DNA of 64,000 nucleotides from Curtobacterium pusillum (GTDB taxonomy: Bacteria; Actinomycetota; Actinomycetes; Actinomycetales; Microbacteriaceae): contig NZ_VEIY01000007.1 of NCBI RefSeq assembly GCF_007680845.1, positions 1 to 64,000 of the forward strand, read 5' to 3'. A program made the translations under genes and the position numbers. This document shows positions 61,518-64,000 of the stretch, piece by piece. Under the pieces are notes generated by a model, which saw only the letters and a program-made list of their open reading frames with translations, ran no database searches and was not told the DNA's origin. Position 1 is the stretch's first letter. Each line of letters begins with the position of its first letter.

Positions 61518-62351
61518 GCCGCGGGGGCGCCGCTGGGACGGGCGCGCCGGGGCCACGATGACGGGCCGTCCGCCCGCCTCGTCCAGCGGGTCGGACGGGA
61601 GGCTCGGGTCGGCTCCCAGGATCTGCACGCGGTCGTCGCCGTGCCGCTCCCAGAACGCGGCCGTCCAGGCGCACAGGGCACCGTCGAGCAGGTCCTCCCG
61701 GTGCTTGTGCGTCGGCCCGTGCAGCACGGAGGCATCGGCGAGCCCGGCGGTGAGCGGGTGCGTGTCGAGGAGCAGCGGCGGGTCGAGCGGCGTCGTCCGG
61801 AGCCGGTCGACCAGGTCGTCGAACGCCTCCGCCCGCCGGGCACGGCCCGTCGCCGGTGGCAGCTTCAGGTCGAGTCGCTTGTACCGGGGCCGCTCGACGT
61901 CGTAGCCGAGCTCCTCGACGCCCACGAGCGTCGTGTACGGGTAGCACTCGAACACGGTCGGACCGGTGCGCTCTCGCATCGTGGCCGTGCTGTCGGCGTA
62001 CCCGACGCCGAGCGCGGTCAGGCGCTCGAGCAGGCGGGCGCCGGCGCTCGCCGCCGAGGCGAGGTTGGTCGGGTTCGCCGCGACCTTCCACCGGCCGTAG
62101 CGCTGACCGACCTGCCGTTCGGCTTCGCGGATCCCGGTCGGGTTCGTCACGACGAGGGAGGCGTCGACGGCGATCAGGGAGCGCTCGCCGAGGTGCGCTG
62201 CGATCCAGGCCGTCACGGCGTCGACTCCGCGGGCCCATCCCGCGTCGGTGATCGTGCCGTCCTCGGCCATCGCCACGAGGCCGGTCTCGTTCGCGGGCTT
62301 CCGGTCGGTGCCGAGTCCCCACGCCAGGTCGACTCCGAGGTACGCGCTCAC
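61515..62351 (-). CDS. DUF429 RNase H-like protein
   Basis: A 278-residue predicted RNase H-fold nuclease. The first strand AYLGVDLAWG carries the first acidic residue; LIAVDASLVVTNPTGIREAE, a typical second motif, carries the next; DLLDGALCAWTAAFW near the C terminus gives the third. Middle motifs PTVFECYPYTTLVGVEELGY fit the family. GTG 62351 is chosen because the upstream ATG is closed by a stop at once. Divergent from the LigD-like gene across a repeat-rich region. Confidence 0.9.
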   Translation of the reverse strand: MSAYLGVDLAWGLGTDRKPANETGLVAMAEDGTITDAGWARGVDAVTAWIAAHLGERSLIAVDASLVVTNPTGIREAERQVGQRYGRWKVAANPTNLASAASAGARLLERLTALGVGYADSTATMRERTGPTVFECYPYTTLVGVEELGYDVERPRYKRLDLKLPPATGRARRAEAFDDLVDRLRTTPLDPPLLLDTHPLTAGLADASVLHGPTHKHREDLLDGALCAWTAAFWERHGDDRVQILGADPSLPSDPLDEAGGRPVIVAPARPSQRRPRG

Positions 62352-62400
62352 CGGCCCATCGTCTCGCACGGCGGCCGGGCCGGCACGCCGTGGGCGCTCC

Positions 62401-62530
62401 GTGGGCCGATCCGCCGAGCGGGCGGAACACGCCGCGGGCGTTCCGTGGGCCGATCCGCGAGCGGGCAGAACACGCCGCGGACGTTCCGTGCGCCGATCCG
62501 CCGAGCGGGCAGGACACGCCGCGGGCGCTC
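62401..62530. repeat. Three tandem units of about 44 bp
   Basis: Units begin at 62401, 62445 and 62488 with GTG(G/C)GCCGATCC and share CGAGCGGGC(A/G)G-A/G-ACACGCCGCGG. They lie between the divergent DUF429 and LigD-like genes. Confidence 0.8.
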
Positions 62531-62531
62531 C

Positions 62532-62711
62532 GCCGAGCGGGCGGAACCGGCCGCCGCGGTGCGGCGAGCGTGACGTACTTCGCCCGCTCGGGGAGCGGGC
62601 GCCCCGCCAGCCGAGCGGGCAGAACACGCCGTAGGTGGACTGCCGAGCGGGCGGAACCGGCCGCCGGGGTGCGGCGAGCGGGACGTACTTCGCCCGCTCG
62701 GGGAGCGGGCG
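62532..62711. repeat. Two 70-bp direct repeats
   Basis: 62532-62601 and 62642-62711 differ at only two bases. Both start GCCGAGCGGGCGGAACCGG, as the 44-bp units do, and both hold the hairpin CGCCCGCTC-GGG-GAGCGGGCG. No gene is visible; this fills the 411-bp gap 62352-62762 together with the 44-bp array. The right edge holds TACGGT (62750-62755), the -10 of the next gene. Confidence 0.85.
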
Positions 62712-62762
62712 GGACCGGGCGGGCCCGGGCGGGCTCGGGCGGCGCCGTGTACGGTCCGCTGC

Positions 62763-63782
62763 ATGGCGAGCGACGCGACGACGCTGACGGTGCCCGGTCC
62801 GGACGGCGACCGGGAGGTCCGGATCAGCAGCCCCTCCCGCGTGCTCTGGCCGGAGGCCGGGATCACGAAGCTCGACCTCGCGGAGTACCTCGTCGCCGTC
62901 GGCGCCGCGTTCGTCCGGGCGAACGGCGACCGACCGATCTCGCTGCAGCGGTTCCCGGGCGGCGTGGACGGCGAGCAGTTCTTCTCGAAGAACCCGCCGA
63001 AGGGCGCACCGGACTACGTCCGCTCCGTCACGGTGACGTACCCGAGCGCACGGTCGCACCCGCAGCTCGTCATCGACGAGCCGGCGGTCGCGGTGTGGGC
63101 GGCGCAGATGAACACCGTCGTGTTCCACCCGTGGGCGTCCCGCGCCGAGGACTCCGACCACCCCGACCAGCTCCGCATCGACCTCGACCCGCAGCCGGGC
63201 ACCGACTTCCGCGACACCGTCCCGATCGCCCACGAGCTGCGGAAGGTCCTCGCCGAGGCCGGGCTGACGGCGTGGATCAAGACGAGCGGCAACCGCGGCC
63301 TGCACGTGTTCGCGCCGATCCGGCCGGAGCACGAGTTCCTCGACGTCCGGCACGCGGTGATCGCCGCCGCTCGGGAACTCGAGCGGCGGATGCCGGACCG
63401 GGTGACGACGGCGTGGTGGAAGGAGGAGCGCGGGCAGCGCGTCTTCGTGGACTTCAACCAGGCGAACCGGGACCGGACGATGGCGGGTGCCTACAGTCCC
63501 CGAGCGCTGGCCCACGCGAGCGTCTCCACCCCGATCGGCTGGGACGAGCTGGACGCGACGGACCCGAAGGCCTTCACCGTGCGGACGGTACCCGAGCGGC
63601 TGGTGACGACCGGCGACCCGTGGGAGGACATGCACGCCGAACCGGCGAGCATCGCACCGCTGCTGGAGTGGTGGGAGCGTGACTTGGCCGACGGCGAGGG
63701 CGAGCTGCCCTTCCCGCCGGACTTCCCGAAGATGCCGGGCGAGCCGCCGCGTGTGCAGCCGTCCCGCGCGAAGAAGGCCTAG
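62763..63782 (+). CDS. ligD: LigD polymerase/primase-domain protein
   Basis: A 339-residue stand-alone LigD polymerase domain (archaeo-eukaryotic primase fold) used in non-homologous end joining. Visible are SSPSRVLWPEAGITKLDLAEY at the N terminus, QRFPGGVDGEQFFSKNPP, the metal-binding DLDPQPG, KTSGNRGLHVF and ERGQRVFVDFNQANRDRTMA. No ligase or phosphoesterase domain is attached, so a separate ligase and Ku must be elsewhere. ATG 62763 has TACGGT 7 nt upstream, a leaderless start. Confidence 0.93.
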   Translation: MASDATTLTVPGPDGDREVRISSPSRVLWPEAGITKLDLAEYLVAVGAAFVRANGDRPISLQRFPGGVDGEQFFSKNPPKGAPDYVRSVTVTYPSARSHPQLVIDEPAVAVWAAQMNTVVFHPWASRAEDSDHPDQLRIDLDPQPGTDFRDTVPIAHELRKVLAEAGLTAWIKTSGNRGLHVFAPIRPEHEFLDVRHAVIAAARELERRMPDRVTTAWWKEERGQRVFVDFNQANRDRTMAGAYSPRALAHASVSTPIGWDELDATDPKAFTVRTVPERLVTTGDPWEDMHAEPASIAPLLEWWERDLADGEGELPFPPDFPKMPGEPPRVQPSRAKKA

Positions 63783-63785
63783 GGG

Positions 63786-63929
63786 TCAGGCGACGCCGGA
63801 CTCGTCGCCGAGGAGCTTCGGCTGGAGGACCCGGGTGGTCTGGGTCGGCAGGGCCACACTCGCGGTGTGCAGGCGCGTCAGACGCGACCAGGTCGCGCGG
63901 TGAGCGTCGCTGATGCCGTCGATGATCAT
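63786..63929 (-). CDS. Possible 47-residue protein
   Basis: ATG 63929 has GGGAGCGGG upstream and opens a frame for a soluble peptide (MIIDGISDAHRATWSRLTRL ... KLLGDESGVA). It ends 3 nt from the stop of the LigD-like gene. No homology is known to me. A palindrome lies about 50 nt upstream, which would suit a regulated promoter. Confidence 0.4.
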   Translation of the reverse strand: MIIDGISDAHRATWSRLTRLHTASVALPTQTTRVLQPKLLGDESGVA

Positions 63930-63976
63930 GTCCCGCTCCCGTCAGTCGTCGCGGTTCGTCCGCGCCCCGAAACTAC

Positions 63977-63987
63977 TAGGCAGCCTA
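63977..63987. promoter_or_regulatory. Palindromic operator-like site
   Basis: TAGGCAGCCTA is a perfect odd palindrome in an AT-richer patch (AAACTACTAGGCAGCCTAACTAAT). It resembles MarR-type operators. The regulator or target could be the small gene to its left or a gene beyond the window edge. Confidence 0.35.
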
Positions 63988-64000
63988 ACTAATCCGGACC

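Noticed and set aside
59698-62517. A 939-codon minus-strand frame
   Set aside because: Real homology begins at 60306 (UDG-like). The rest is a low-complexity shadow of the glycosyltransferase and DUF429 genes.
62401-62711. A CRISPR array
   Set aside because: Repeats are of two lengths, GC-rich and nested, with no regular unique spacers and no cas genes in the window.

Overview
The window is one high-GC chromosomal stretch from an actinobacterium. Gene content, many leaderless start sites (TANNNT hexamer 6-7 nt before the start codon) and families such as MshA-like glycosyltransferase, LigD polymerase domain, DUF4190 and TMEM175 point to Microbacteriaceae, perhaps Curtobacterium; the genus is an inference. 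It opens with the 3' end of a 5S rRNA gene and its terminator.

Layout. 0.1-5.0 kb is ordinary chromosome: a membrane protein, a NarL-type two-component pair and an ABC-2 exporter. About 5.1-31.5 kb is a mosaic accessory region. It starts with a decayed FtsX-like permease. Next comes a lower-GC three-gene operon with 4-bp overlaps (small membrane protein, a protein resembling a STAND NTPase that has lost its P-loop, and a TPR protein). A TcmP / three-Cys-motif (Gp37/Gp68) pair follows. Then two 103-bp direct repeats (10755-10857 and 26960-27062) bracket a 16-kb cassette holding a complete type I restriction-modification operon (hsdM-hsdS-hsdR), a glycine-rich membrane protein, a hypothetical gene, a DUF262/DUF1524 nuclease and a giant SF1 helicase-nuclease. 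Right of the cassette lies a second, partly broken defence cluster: an OLD-type ATPase stub fused out of frame to a GIY-YIG/DUF2075 helicase that also carries a frameshift, an EVE-HNH modification-dependent nuclease, a MutT-like NUDIX gene and a vsr pseudogene.

From 31.5 kb the chromosome looks ordinary again, with scattered nucleic-acid enzymes. It has an NrtR regulator divergent from an ADP-ribosylglycohydrolase with twin NrtR operators; a thioredoxin/DUF4395 pair; a TMEM175 channel; a KAP NTPase whose C-terminal domain matches the one on the cassette DUF262 protein; a RecB-like nuclease-helicase; a DUF262-DUF1524 protein with a C-terminal MGMT-like domain; a secreted HNH nuclease; a SWIM/SNF2 helicase; a BLUF photoreceptor; a GH16-like lipoprotein; two APC permeases; a uracil-DNA-glycosylase-like protein; a glycosyltransferase; DUF429; and a LigD polymerase-domain protein at the right edge.

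The most promising signals are the recombination-site-like repeats around the restriction cassette, the split membrane protein / dead-STAND / TPR operon, and the C-terminal module shared by two unrelated defence scaffolds. No integrase, transposase, CRISPR array or complete tRNA gene was found.
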